From assembly GCA_965246945.1 (NCBI GenBank), contig CBDFFW010000001.1, positions 620,001 to 684,000 of the forward strand: a stretch of 64,000 nt of DNA, in the 5' to 3' direction. Below, piece after piece: positions 25,944 to 34,511 of the stretch. The notes beneath the pieces were generated by a model. That model did no database searches and was not told where the DNA came from. It saw only the letters and a list, made by a program, of their open reading frames with translations. The stretch is from CBDFFW01 sp965246945 (GTDB taxonomy: Bacteria > Pseudomonadota > Alphaproteobacteria > UBA11073). The position numbers were made by a program, and so were the translations under genes. Position 1 is the stretch's first letter. Each line of letters begins with the position of its first letter.

Positions 25944-26435
25944 ATGTTAAATTTTTTTTATATGATTAAAATACCGACTTCCTTAGCGCAAATTTTTGTT
26001 TTCGCCACCTTATTAACCATTACTAATATTGGTTGTGCAGCAGAAACTGGTGATGTTGTAACTGGTGGGGTTGGTAAAGATGAAATGCAGCGCATTGAAA
26101 ACATTCAAAATGAATATAATTTAAAACTTACTTTTGCCGCCGCTAATGGCCATTTTTTATCTGATATACGGGTACAGATTACCGATGCCAGCGGTCAAAG
26201 CGTGCTGATTACGACAACAGAAGGGCCAGTGTTACTAGCCAAATTTGCGCCAGGTAAATATACAATATTTGCTAATAATGCCGGTGGCAGCAAAACCCAA
26301 ACTATTATGGTCGGCACTAGTTTAAAGAAATTGGGCATTATTTTACCGGAAGCGGATAATCTTTCAAAAAATTTACCGACGCAGCAATACTTGGAAAATA
26401 AAGGCTTTGCTGTTGATCTAGCTTTTCCTGCCTAA
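25944..26435 (+). CDS. Exported protein with carboxypeptidase-regulatory-like domain
   Basis: 163 residues. Signal peptide about 1-32. Residues about 55-130 look like a small beta-sandwich ('FLSDIRVQITDASGQSVLITTTEGPVLLAKFAPGKYTIFANN'), the pattern of carboxypeptidase-D regulatory or SpaA-like folds. Similar short exported proteins are known in proteobacteria without a role. ATG at 25944 has a weak AGTAGG upstream; a second ATG at 25962 is possible. Confidence 0.6.
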   Translation: MLNFFYMIKIPTSLAQIFVFATLLTITNIGCAAETGDVVTGGVGKDEMQRIENIQNEYNLKLTFAAANGHFLSDIRVQITDASGQSVLITTTEGPVLLAKFAPGKYTIFANNAGGSKTQTIMVGTSLKKLGIILPEADNLSKNLPTQQYLENKGFAVDLAFPA

Positions 26436-26436
26436 A

Positions 26437-26690
26437 TTATAACAAGCATTGGATAATTAAAAATGCCAAAGAACCAGCAAGTGCAGCCAATGGCAAAGTC
26501 AACGCCCAAGTCAGTAAAATCTTCTGAAACAAAGACCAGTGCACATGCTCTCTGCCTTGAGAAACGCTTATCCCAATCACAGCACTCATGGTGGTTAAAG
26601 TGGTGGAAATAGGCATTTGTACTATTAATGAATTCAAAAAATTAGCGCCACGGCAATAATGCCGATGGTAACGGTTAAAACCGGATCCAT
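26437..26690 (-). pseudogene. Remnant of a PiT-family inorganic phosphate transporter
   Basis: From an ATG at 26690 the minus strand reads 'MDPVLTVTIGIIAVALIF', the PiT N-terminus, then needs a frame shift to continue as 'FEFINSTNA'. Directly after comes the C-terminal end of the same family in another frame: 'PISTTLTTMSAVIGISVSQG', 'ILLTWALTLPLAALAGSLAFLI'. The central part of the transporter, some 250 or more residues, is missing. So this is a gene with a large internal deletion and at least one frameshift, not a small protein. A separate Na/Pi cotransporter at 60.0-61.6 kb may have made it dispensable. Confidence 0.8.
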
Positions 26691-26821
26691 ATTCGGCTTT
26701 TAATGGTGTGCAGTTAAACAAGCAAACTTGCTAAAATGTAATTTGGTAACCTATAGCGCCGGATTGAAAATTGGCGCAAAAGAAATAAGTCAGTTTAACG
26801 CACAACCAAGGAATAAAGATT

Positions 26822-27610
26822 ATGAGCGATCTAAAAGGCAAAATAGCCATTGTTACCGGTTCAACCAGTGGGATTGGTTGGGGCATGGCGCAAAAACTGG
26901 CCGCCCAGGGCGTGCATATTATGATGAATGGTATGGGTGATGCCGCCGAAATTAAAAAAATGCAGCAGCAATTGATCGACCAATATCAAGTAAAGGTTGA
27001 ATTTTCCGGCGCGGATATGAGCAAACCAGCCGAAGTGCGCCAAATGGTCGCCGATGCTGAAAGCAAATTGGGTGCCTGCGATATTCTGATCAATAATGCC
27101 GGTATTCAATTCACCGCCAATGTGCAGGATTTTCCGGATGATAAATGGGATGCGATTATCGCCATTAATTTATCCGCCAGCTTTCATTCTATTAAAGCGG
27201 CCGTGCCTGGCATGTTAAAGCGGGGTTGGGGCCGGATTATTAATATTTCGTCCGCGCATGGTCTAGTAGCCAGCCCGCAAAAGTCAGCATATGTGGCAGC
27301 CAAACATGGGATTATCGGCTTAACCAAAACGGTTGCTTTGGAAACTGCAGCGGCTGGTTTAACTTGCAACGCCATTTGCCCGGGCTGGGTGTTAACACCC
27401 TTGGTCGAAAAACAAATTCAAGCCAATGCGGATCGTGATCATACTGATTATCACACCGCCGAAGCGGCCTTGCTGGATGCCAAGGAAGCTTCCAAGAAAT
27501 TTACGACGCCCGAGCAGATTGGCGATTTGGTGGTATTTTTATGTTCGCCTGGGGCGGATAATATGACTGGTTCAGCGCTATCGATTGATGGCGGCTGGGT
27601 GGCGGAGTAA
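26822..27610 (+). CDS. bdhA: 3-hydroxybutyrate dehydrogenase (short-chain dehydrogenase)
   Basis: 262 residues. Rossmann motif 'TGSTSGIG' (12-19), 'NNAG' (91-94), catalytic Ser143/144, Tyr157 and Lys161 ('SAYVAAKHG'). The pattern 'CPGWVLTPLVEKQI' and the insertion with 'KKFTTPEQIGDL' are typical of BdhA, which interconverts 3-hydroxybutyrate and acetoacetate with NAD. It is followed after five bases by acetoacetate decarboxylase and then a patatin, a set seen in other alphaproteobacteria for polyhydroxybutyrate/ketone metabolism. Confidence 0.92.
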   Translation: MSDLKGKIAIVTGSTSGIGWGMAQKLAAQGVHIMMNGMGDAAEIKKMQQQLIDQYQVKVEFSGADMSKPAEVRQMVADAESKLGACDILINNAGIQFTANVQDFPDDKWDAIIAINLSASFHSIKAAVPGMLKRGWGRIINISSAHGLVASPQKSAYVAAKHGIIGLTKTVALETAAAGLTCNAICPGWVLTPLVEKQIQANADRDHTDYHTAEAALLDAKEASKKFTTPEQIGDLVVFLCSPGADNMTGSALSIDGGWVAE

Positions 27611-27615
27611 GTATC

Positions 27616-28386
27616 ATGAACCGCGAGCAAATCCTCAATCTCACTGCCATGCCGCCATCGGCACCCAGTTATCCAAAAGGGCCATACCGATTTTATAACC
27701 GCGAATATATGCTGATTACCTATGAAACGGATCCAGCTATTTTGCGCGCCATGGTGCCAGAACCGTTGGAACCGGAAGGCGAAAACCTGGTTACCTATGA
27801 ATATATGAATATGCTGGATAGCGGCCAGGGCTTTGGCAGTTATAGCGAAAGCGGCTTAGTGATCCCGTGTTTATATAATGGTGAGAAAGTTAATTTCACG
27901 GCGCAAATGTATTTAAATTGCGAACCGCCCACCACCGGCGGGCGTGAAATTTGGGGTTTCCCCAAAAAATATGGCGAGCCGAAATTAGAAGTGGTGCATG
28001 AAACCTTGGTTGGTACGCTGCATTACGGCGGGCAATTGGTATCGATGGGTACCATGGGTTATAAACATAATAATTTGCTCGATCCCACGAACCCCAATAA
28101 CCAAGGCGAAAAAGCCATTAAGGAAAAATTGGGTAAGAAACAGTTTAACTTGAAATGGCTTCCCGATGTCGATGGCAAGCCGGCGATTGCGCAATTGGTT
28201 TCATATCAAATGACCGATATCGAATTGAAATTTGCCTTTGGCGGACCAGCGCGGCTGCATTTGGTGCCACATGTGAATGCACCGGTGGCGGATGTGCCGG
28301 TTAAACGGATTGTGTCGGCCGCGCATTTTATGGCCGATATTACGTTGCCATATGGCAACGTAGAATATGATTACCTGAACGGCTAA
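27616..28386 (+). CDS. adc: Acetoacetate decarboxylase
   Basis: 256 residues, family full length. The Schiff-base lysine is in 'REIWGFPKKYGEP' (Lys117/118). It converts acetoacetate to acetone and CO2, though many ADC-like proteins in this context have not been tested. It is downstream of bdhA and presumably cotranscribed with it. Confidence 0.9.
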   Translation: MNREQILNLTAMPPSAPSYPKGPYRFYNREYMLITYETDPAILRAMVPEPLEPEGENLVTYEYMNMLDSGQGFGSYSESGLVIPCLYNGEKVNFTAQMYLNCEPPTTGGREIWGFPKKYGEPKLEVVHETLVGTLHYGGQLVSMGTMGYKHNNLLDPTNPNNQGEKAIKEKLGKKQFNLKWLPDVDGKPAIAQLVSYQMTDIELKFAFGGPARLHLVPHVNAPVADVPVKRIVSAAHFMADITLPYGNVEYDYLNG

Positions 28387-28390
28387 ATCC

Positions 28391-28515
28391 CCCCCTTACG
28401 GGAGGGTCGGAATTTGCGTAGCAAATTACGGGGTGGGGTTATACCCCTCACCAAGTTTTTCTAAGCGCATTGCATTTGCTAAGAAAAACTATCCTCTCCC
28501 ACATGGGGAGAGGGA
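28391..28515. repeat. Composite palindromic spacer between adc and the patatin gene
   Basis: Contains a perfect 13-base stem (28454-28466 with 28478-28490, arm AGTTTTTCTAAGC), flanked by 'ccccctta...gggagg' and 'cctctccc...gggagaggg' hairpins. The open frame of the next gene runs into it through a GTG, which would give a false N-terminus of repeat origin. The sequence type (cctctccc...gggagaggg) is a known dispersed repeat style, different from the six nested palindromes. Confidence 0.75.
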
Positions 28516-28531
28516 GAAAGTGAGTATCGCG

Positions 28532-29632
28532 ATGGCGAAGTATAAATTGAATTTAGCACTCCAAGGCGGCGGCTCGCACGGTGCTTATACCTGGGGCGTG
28601 CTGGACCGCTTACTGGAAGAGGGAGACCTGGAGATTGTGGCGATAAGTGGCACCAGTGCCGGTGCCATGAATGCGGCAGTCGCTGTGGATGGTTACCGCA
28701 AGGGCGGCGCAGCGCAGGCCCGCGAGGCGTTAAACAAATTTTGGCAGCAGATTAGCAATATTGGCAAAGCGTTTAGCCCGTTTCATGAATTGCCCAATCA
28801 GCATTTGCTGGATCACTGGAATTTAGATAGCTCGCTCGCTTATCAAATTTTTGAAAGCACCATGCGCGTGCTATCGCCCTATCAAGCCAATCCTTTAAAT
28901 TTAAATCCGTTGCGTTGGATTTTAGGCAATACCATTGATTTTGCGAATTTGCAAAAGGGTGATGGCATCCGTTTGTTTATTACCGCCACTGAAGTGCGCA
29001 GTGGCCAACCACGCGTATTTGAATGCGCAGAAGTAACCGAAGAAGTGTTGTTGGCATCGGCCTGTCTACCCAATTATTTTCAATCGGTGGTGATTGATGG
29101 CGAAGCCTATTGGGATGGCGGCTATATGGGCAATCCCAGTATCTGGCCGTTGATTTATAAAACGGAGACGGATGATGTGCTGTTAATTCAGATTAATCCT
29201 ATTTACCGTGACGATATTCCCATGACCGCGAATGAAATCGTGAACCGGCTCAATGAAATTACGTTTAATTCCAGCTTAATTGCTGAAATGCGCTCAATCA
29301 ATTTTGTTTCCAAATTGGTGGCAAATGGCAAATTGGAGGATGACGAATATAAAAATATGCGCATGCATATGATCCCCGCACCCGATGTGGTATATGGCCT
29401 AAATGCTTCCAGCAAAATGAATACCGATTGGGAATTTTTGCAATTCTTGCGGGATAAAGGACGCGAAAAAGCCGATAAGTGGCTGGCTGAACATAAAACC
29501 AGTATTGGTGTGCGGGCAACTTTGGACATCGAAAAAGAGTTTCTAAATGTCGGCAAGCCTACCATCGGTGAAGTAACACGTAAAAAACAGGAAAAAGAGC
29601 GGCCGGAAGCAGTGCCGCCAAATGTAGTTTAA
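28532..29632 (+). CDS. Patatin-like phospholipase
   Basis: 366 residues from ATG 28532. Oxyanion motif 'GGGSHGAY' (12-19), nucleophile Ser42 in 'GTSAG', and catalytic Asp195 in 'DGGYMGN', the full Ser-Asp dyad of patatins. A GTG at 28520 nearer the AGGGAG site is also possible; starts further upstream lie inside a repeat and are rejected. Its place after bdhA and adc suggests a role in releasing acyl groups or in polyhydroxybutyrate metabolism, but substrate is unknown. Confidence 0.92.
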   Translation: MAKYKLNLALQGGGSHGAYTWGVLDRLLEEGDLEIVAISGTSAGAMNAAVAVDGYRKGGAAQAREALNKFWQQISNIGKAFSPFHELPNQHLLDHWNLDSSLAYQIFESTMRVLSPYQANPLNLNPLRWILGNTIDFANLQKGDGIRLFITATEVRSGQPRVFECAEVTEEVLLASACLPNYFQSVVIDGEAYWDGGYMGNPSIWPLIYKTETDDVLLIQINPIYRDDIPMTANEIVNRLNEITFNSSLIAEMRSINFVSKLVANGKLEDDEYKNMRMHMIPAPDVVYGLNASSKMNTDWEFLQFLRDKGREKADKWLAEHKTSIGVRATLDIEKEFLNVGKPTIGEVTRKKQEKERPEAVPPNVV

Positions 29633-29696
29633 GCATTTGGCAAAATTTAATGAGTCTGATTTTCATTAAATAAGCGCACTATCATTATTGTATTAA

Positions 29697-29724
29697 TGTT
29701 TCATCGTGCTAGCACATTAATACA
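29697..29724. promoter_or_regulatory. 28-bp palindromic operator upstream of yerC, distal site
   Basis: Arms TGTTTCATCGTGCT and AGCACATTAATACA around the GTGCTAGCAC core; the core is perfect and the arms are imperfect. The centre lies 86 bases before that of the proximal site. Confidence 0.75.
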
Positions 29725-29782
29725 AATATATTTGTTAATGCAATTTATCAGTTGTTTCACCCAAAAACTTCTTGCAGACAAA

Positions 29783-29810
29783 TGTTTCAATGTGCTAGCA
29801 CGATAGAACA
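29783..29810. promoter_or_regulatory. 28-bp palindromic operator overlapping the yerC start
   Basis: Arms TGTTTCAATGTGCT and AGCACGATAGAACA around the same GTGCTAGCAC core as the msrB sites. Its last base is the A of the yerC start codon, so a bound protein would block initiation of the regulator's own transcript, a standard autorepression layout. The ATG has no visible ribosome site, so the message may be nearly leaderless. Confidence 0.78.
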
Positions 29811-30121
29811 TGAAAGAAACTAAAAAAGATCAGACTAAATCTGAACGGCAAGCATTTGAGGACCAGCTTTTTGCAGCGATTTTGAAATTAAAAAAGCCGG
29901 ATGAATGCCGCCGTTTTTTTGCTGATTTATGCACGCCGACCGAGCTTGAGGCTTTTGCCGATCGGTGGCAGGTGGCCAAATTGCTAACTGCCGACATGCC
30001 TTATCGCCAAATTACTAAAAAATGCCGCGTTAGTTTGGCCACCGTTAGCCGCGTTGCGCGGTTTTTGCACCAAGGCAATGACGGTTATCAATTGGTTCTG
30101 AAGCGTTTGGCCAAAGTATGA
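29810..30121 (+). CDS. yerC: TrpR-like DNA-binding protein (YerC/YecD family)
   Basis: 103 residues. The helix-turn-helix is in 'LTADMPYRQITKKCRVSLATVSRVARFL' (about 62-90), and the preceding 'LCTPTELEAFADRWQVAKLL' is the YerC/TrpR dimer core. TrpR-type repressors recognise sites with a central CTAG; the palindromes in front of this gene have GCTAGC at the centre. A related YerC is annotated as a regulator of histidine genes in Firmicutes (from memory), and here a HisD-family gene follows. The ATG 29810 overlaps the operator. The stop overlaps the next gene's ATG by four bases. Confidence 0.88.
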   Translation: MKETKKDQTKSERQAFEDQLFAAILKLKKPDECRRFFADLCTPTELEAFADRWQVAKLLTADMPYRQITKKCRVSLATVSRVARFLHQGNDGYQLVLKRLAKV

Positions 30122-31434
30122 GCATTTTAGCCAAGGTATTGGCTGATGTGCGCGGGGCCGATTATGCGGCGGCAGAAGCAGCGCTGGCGGCCTTTATCCA
30201 AAAGAAATTTAGTTTAGATTTGCAGGCTGCCTCACTGCAAATTCGCCGCGATAGTATCAGCCTAAATTCCGTGAATGGTTTTTTTGAGGATAAAGCAGGT
30301 AAAAAATACTTCTTTAAATTTCATTTGGAAGAAGGCGAAAACGAAACGGTAAAGGAATATTACCGCGCCGAATTATTGGCGCAGGTTGGTTATCCGGTGG
30401 AGCAGCCCTTGTTTATTTCGACCGAGGTGGGCGAACAGATTTTAATCTATCCTTATTTGCAGCATGAACGCTTGTTCGATGTGTGCCGCCGGATTGAGCA
30501 AGGGGCTGAAGATGGCACGGCGATTATTGCCGCGCAGATTGAACTCGATAAACTATGCGCACAGAAAGCCATTGAAACGCTATCGATTGGCATGCGGGAA
30601 GATTATGTGAATGAAGCGCTGCTGCAGCTATTTTACTGGCGCTTGGTGGATACGGCAGCAGGCGAGCCGGATGTGCCAGGCGGGCGGCATTACCGTTTTT
30701 ATGTCGATCAAGAATTTAAGTTTCCGAATGGCTTAACCTTGTCTTATGCCGAGCTGGCCAAATTGCGCTGGAATATTAACGGTGTGGATTATGGCATGAC
30801 ATTGGGCGAAGCGTTTGACCGTGCCCGCACTATTATGGCACCTGAAAATGTGGAAAATTATCCAGCCTGCATTGCGCATGGTGATGCGCATAATGGCAAT
30901 ATTTGGGTAAAGGAAAACAACGGGAAAACGTCTCTTTCTTATTTCGATCCGGCTTTTGCTGGCAATAAAATGCCAGTGCTATTGGCAGAGGTTAAACCAC
31001 TTTTCCATAATATCTTTGCCCATGCCGATTGGCTGTATGATGCGGCTGATGCAGACCAAATGCTAGCTGTGAAAGCGGAAGTAAGGGACGATACTCTATA
31101 CGTTGTACATAATTGGCAATTGCCAGAATTGCGCGCTGCATTTTTACAAAGTAAATTGAGTAACTTTTGGATACCTGTGTTGCGCGAATTAAAACAACGC
31201 GATTTATTGCCAGATGATTGGCAGAAACAAGTACGCGCTGCATTATTTTGCTGTCCAACTTTGGTGATGAATTTGCGGGCTGGCGCTGGGATGGAACGTA
31301 ATATTCACACGCCACAAACATCACTGCTTGGTTTATCAATTGCAATGACGTTGGCTGCACAACCAATGAATGGAGAAGATGACATTTCTGAATTCTTCGA
31401 TAAGATTAGTCAGAACTTACAAAAGGACAATTAA
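30118..31434 (+). CDS. Aminoglycoside-phosphotransferase-fold small-molecule kinase
   Basis: 438 residues. ATP-binding lobe with 'KKYFFKFHLEEGENETVKEYYRAELL' (about 62-86); catalytic loop 'HGDAHNGN' (His254-Asn261, base Asp256) and metal-binding Asp277 in 'YFDPAFAG'. This is the APH/choline-kinase fold, but it is longer than usual and the 'HGDAHNGN' loop lies inside a larger insertion. It could phosphorylate an amino alcohol, sugar or antibiotic. Translational coupling to yerC (ATGA overlap) and to the next gene (TAATG) puts it in one operon with the HisD-like dehydrogenase. Confidence 0.82.
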   Translation: MSILAKVLADVRGADYAAAEAALAAFIQKKFSLDLQAASLQIRRDSISLNSVNGFFEDKAGKKYFFKFHLEEGENETVKEYYRAELLAQVGYPVEQPLFISTEVGEQILIYPYLQHERLFDVCRRIEQGAEDGTAIIAAQIELDKLCAQKAIETLSIGMREDYVNEALLQLFYWRLVDTAAGEPDVPGGRHYRFYVDQEFKFPNGLTLSYAELAKLRWNINGVDYGMTLGEAFDRARTIMAPENVENYPACIAHGDAHNGNIWVKENNGKTSLSYFDPAFAGNKMPVLLAEVKPLFHNIFAHADWLYDAADADQMLAVKAEVRDDTLYVVHNWQLPELRAAFLQSKLSNFWIPVLRELKQRDLLPDDWQKQVRAALFCCPTLVMNLRAGAGMERNIHTPQTSLLGLSIAMTLAAQPMNGEDDISEFFDKISQNLQKDN

Positions 31435-31919
31435 TGAAATTGAAGATCAAAAAAATCTGGTTGTTAGATCTGTTGGTTTTTCTAATTTTAGCTAATCGCT
31501 TTTTGTTGCCGGAAGGTATGGTTAATTTTTCTATGGTAGAAATAACACTCGTTAATTTAATCTTTATGTGCTGCATAATTTATTTTATTTTCAGATTTAA
31601 CCTACTCATATTTGTACCTATCGGTATTATGATTGAAGTTTTATATGTGAGTTTTACATCTCCCCGTGGGGAAGCTGTAGAGATGGATGATATATGTTCC
31701 TTTCATGATAATTTCTTTTTGATTTTATCCGTTATTGGGTTTTTCATTGCAATTGCTAGGCTTATGAGGACATGGAAATCTTCCAGATATGCAGCTACCT
31801 CAAAGTACAAAATATTCCTAATACTTATTTCTTCTATTTTGGGCCTATTAAGCTTGGTTGGAATCATAAGAAGTATTTATGCACTTATTTACTTAGATGA
31901 GGGCTTATGCCCTCTGTAA
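31434..31919 (+). CDS. Small polytopic membrane protein, AT-rich
   Basis: 161 residues with four or five hydrophobic helices (about 8-26, 36-58, 60-75, 92-110, 125-148) and little between them. Not recognised. Codon usage is visibly AT-richer than neighbours, suggesting later arrival, yet its ATG shares a base with the kinase stop and its end is 19 bases before the dehydrogenase start, so it is tightly built into the operon. It could be a transporter piece or an immunity-like membrane protein. Confidence 0.55.
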   Translation: MKLKIKKIWLLDLLVFLILANRFLLPEGMVNFSMVEITLVNLIFMCCIIYFIFRFNLLIFVPIGIMIEVLYVSFTSPRGEAVEMDDICSFHDNFFLILSVIGFFIAIARLMRTWKSSRYAATSKYKIFLILISSILGLLSLVGIIRSIYALIYLDEGLCPL

Positions 31920-31938
31920 CTTTGCAAGTGAGAATAAA

Positions 31939-33294
31939 ATGAAAATCAATTTTTGGGAACTTAATAAATTATCGGTTGTTGAAAAAGCACGAATACTAAA
32001 ACGCGCGGAAGCGGATATTCAGGATGTTGCGAGTGTTATAAAACCGATTATTGAAGCGGTACGGAGCCGTGGTGATGCAGCGCTGTATGAATATGCCGAG
32101 AAATTAGATGGTGCCAAAATCACGGGCGGCTTAAAAGCGACGGATGCTGATTTTGACCAGGCTTACCGTTCGCTTGCACCAGAAGTTATCGCTGCGATTA
32201 AAACCTGCGCGGAAAATGTGCGTATTCACCACCAGCAACAGATGGCGCGGGTTGAGCGGCAATGGTTAGAAGAACTGAATCCTGGCATTTTTGCGGGTGA
32301 AAAAATCACGGCGATCCCATCGGTTGGCCTATATGTGCCGCGCGGCAAAGGCGCATTCCCATCGGTCATGTATATGTTGTGCACACCGGCGGTGATTGCG
32401 GGCGTTAAAAATATCGCGGTCTGCACACCGCCTACGCCGGCTGGCGGGATTGATGCGGCATCGCTGGTCGCGGCCGATATTTGCGGCGTACGCAATGTTT
32501 ATAGAGCAGGCGGCGCGCAGGCCATTGCCGCTTTCGCTTTTGGCACCGAAACTATTCCGAAAGTGGTGCAGGTCAATGGACCTGGCAATCCGTATGTTTC
32601 CGCAGCTAAGCGCTTGCTCAGCGATATTATCAATCCAGGCATGCCAGCGGGGCCGAGTGAGGCGATTGTGTTGGCGGATGAAACGGCCGATCCATGGAAC
32701 ACTACGCTTGATTTAATTAATGAAGCCGAACACGGGCCGGATTCCGCTTCGCTATTGGTAACCACTGCACGCGAACTCGCTGAACAAGTGATGGAATATT
32801 TACCAAAAATTCTGGCTGGTTTACCGGCGCAACGGCGCGAGTTTTGCGCGGCGAGTTTGTCAAAATATGGCGGTATTATGCTGTGCGATAATATGTCCGC
32901 CGCGATTGATTTTTGTAATGAATATGCGGTGGAGCATTTGTTGTTAAAGGTTGCTGATCCGCAAACAGTCATCAGCCAATTGGAAAACACCGGTGAAATT
33001 TTGATTGGTGAAACCACGCCGATTGTATTGGGCAATTTTGGGATTGGGATTAATGCAGTGTTGCCAACCGGTCAAAAAGCGTTAACGCATGATTGCACAT
33101 CAGTCTGGACCTTTTTGAAACGCACCAGCCTGTCTTACGTGACCGCTGCCGGTTACCAATCGCTGAAAGATCCGGTTATCAAACTTGCGCATTATGAAGG
33201 GTTTCAGGGGCATGCCGCTGTGCTAGAACAACGCAATGAAGCCGTTTTTGCGGAAAGTGATGCAAAACTGGCATATGTCAAAACCTTGCCGTAA
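31939..33294 (+). CDS. hisD: HisD-family dehydrogenase with altered zinc ligands
   Basis: 451 residues, HisD family over the whole length. In E. coli HisD (from memory) the zinc is held by Gln259, His262, Asp360 and His419; here the matching positions read Glu262 ('NEAEHGPDS'), His265, Asn366 ('LGNFGIG') and His425. The catalytic Glu-His pair is kept ('VEHLLL', 332-333) and so is Glu420. The Gln-to-Glu and Asp-to-Asn changes together keep the net charge. This suggests a paralogue acting on another amino alcohol, or an unusual true HisD. Start at 31939 preferred to 31897 because the earlier frame overlaps the previous gene. No other his genes are in the window. Confidence 0.78.
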   Translation: MKINFWELNKLSVVEKARILKRAEADIQDVASVIKPIIEAVRSRGDAALYEYAEKLDGAKITGGLKATDADFDQAYRSLAPEVIAAIKTCAENVRIHHQQQMARVERQWLEELNPGIFAGEKITAIPSVGLYVPRGKGAFPSVMYMLCTPAVIAGVKNIAVCTPPTPAGGIDAASLVAADICGVRNVYRAGGAQAIAAFAFGTETIPKVVQVNGPGNPYVSAAKRLLSDIINPGMPAGPSEAIVLADETADPWNTTLDLINEAEHGPDSASLLVTTARELAEQVMEYLPKILAGLPAQRREFCAASLSKYGGIMLCDNMSAAIDFCNEYAVEHLLLKVADPQTVISQLENTGEILIGETTPIVLGNFGIGINAVLPTGQKALTHDCTSVWTFLKRTSLSYVTAAGYQSLKDPVIKLAHYEGFQGHAAVLEQRNEAVFAESDAKLAYVKTLP

Positions 33295-33303
33295 AGTACA
33301 AGG

Positions 33304-34263
33304 ATGGACGCTCAGCCAGCGGTTATTCCCTTAAAACCGCGTCATCCGGAAAAAGCCCATCGGCCTGATAATCTATCGCCGCGCAAGCCCGATTGGATCC
33401 GTGTGAAGGCGCCCACTTCGCCAGGTTACCGCGAAACGCTTAGCATTGTTAAAAATTTGGGTTTGAAAACGGTCTGTGAAGAAGCCGGGTGCCCCAATAT
33501 CGGCGAATGCTGGCAACAACAGCATGCCACATTTATGATTATGGGCGACACCTGCACGCGCGCCTGTTCATTTTGCAATGTGATTACCGGCAAGCCGGAA
33601 GGGCTCGATCCGTTGGAGCCGTTACGGGTGGGGCAGGCGGTCAAAGAACTTGGCCTCAAACATGTTGTCATCACCTCAGTCGACCGCGATGATTTGGTCG
33701 ATGGCGGCGCAGAACATTTTACGCAGGTGATCAGCAAAACGCGGCAAAAATCCCCAGGCACGACTATTGAAATTCTAACGCCCGATTTTAAGGGCAAAGC
33801 CGAAGCCATTCAAATTATGTTGCGGGCCTTGCCGGATGTGTTTAACCATAATCTGGAAACGGTGCCGCGGCTGTATCGCACCATTCGCCCAGGCGCACGC
33901 TATTTTACGTCACTGCGTTTATTGCAGGCGATTAAAGAGGCTGCCCCGCAAGTTTTCACTAAATCAGGTTTGATGGTGGGATTGGGTGAAACCAAAGACG
34001 AATTATATCAAGTCATGGATGATTTGCGCGCGGCGGATGTGGATTTTATTACGCTTGGCCAGTATTTGCAGCCAACGCCGAAACATGCGGCCGTCGACCG
34101 GTTTGTGACCCCCGAAGAATTTGCGGAATACGCTGCCATGGCGCGCGCCAAAGGGTTTACCATGGTTTCGGCTTCCCCCTTAACGCGCTCTTCCTACCAT
34201 GCTGGCGATGATTTTGCGCAACTCCGCAGTAATCGATTGGCGGAATTGAGCAAAACTATTTAA
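33304..34263 (+). CDS. lipA: Lipoyl synthase
   Basis: 319 residues. Radical-SAM enzyme that inserts two sulfurs into protein-bound octanoyl groups of pyruvate and 2-oxoglutarate dehydrogenases. Auxiliary cluster cysteines 58, 63 and 69 ('CEEAGCPNIGEC') and radical-SAM cysteines 84, 88 and 91 ('CTRACSFC') are present, as is the C-terminal 'RSSYHAG' with the conserved serine. It begins nine bases after the HisD-like gene, so it may be read from the same promoter. The 248 bases after it to 34511 contain no gene I can support. Confidence 0.97.
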   Translation: MDAQPAVIPLKPRHPEKAHRPDNLSPRKPDWIRVKAPTSPGYRETLSIVKNLGLKTVCEEAGCPNIGECWQQQHATFMIMGDTCTRACSFCNVITGKPEGLDPLEPLRVGQAVKELGLKHVVITSVDRDDLVDGGAEHFTQVISKTRQKSPGTTIEILTPDFKGKAEAIQIMLRALPDVFNHNLETVPRLYRTIRPGARYFTSLRLLQAIKEAAPQVFTKSGLMVGLGETKDELYQVMDDLRAADVDFITLGQYLQPTPKHAAVDRFVTPEEFAEYAAMARAKGFTMVSASPLTRSSYHAGDDFAQLRSNRLAELSKTI

Positions 34264-34511
34264 AAACCAGGACTGTTGAAAATAGGCGCAGCGCGGCTGA
34301 CATTATTGATCGCGTCACCGCAACCGGTAAGTAAAAATCTGCCAGCAGTGACGCTAATAACGGCAGCAAAAGCAGTCTAACGTTTAAAGGGGTAATGTGT
34401 TTTCACTAAAATCTTTTGGTTAAGTTTAGCAAAGAAGAACAATGGCGAAAATGAGCTGTTTTTTGATATTATATGGGTTAAATATGTTTGATTTATAGCA
34501 TAATATAAGTA

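Noticed and set aside
28433..28531. Patatin start at 28433
   Set aside because: The extra N-terminal part lies within a palindromic repeat and does not belong to the family; ATG 28532 or GTG 28520 is better.
29697..29810. parS centromere sites
   Set aside because: The left arm begins TGTTTCA like parS, but the palindrome is 28 bases with a GCTAGC centre, not the 16-base parS, and the same core occurs at msrB with different arms.
34264..34511. Short plus-strand frame after lipA
   Set aside because: The frame of about 36 codons has no start context, family or conservation evidence.
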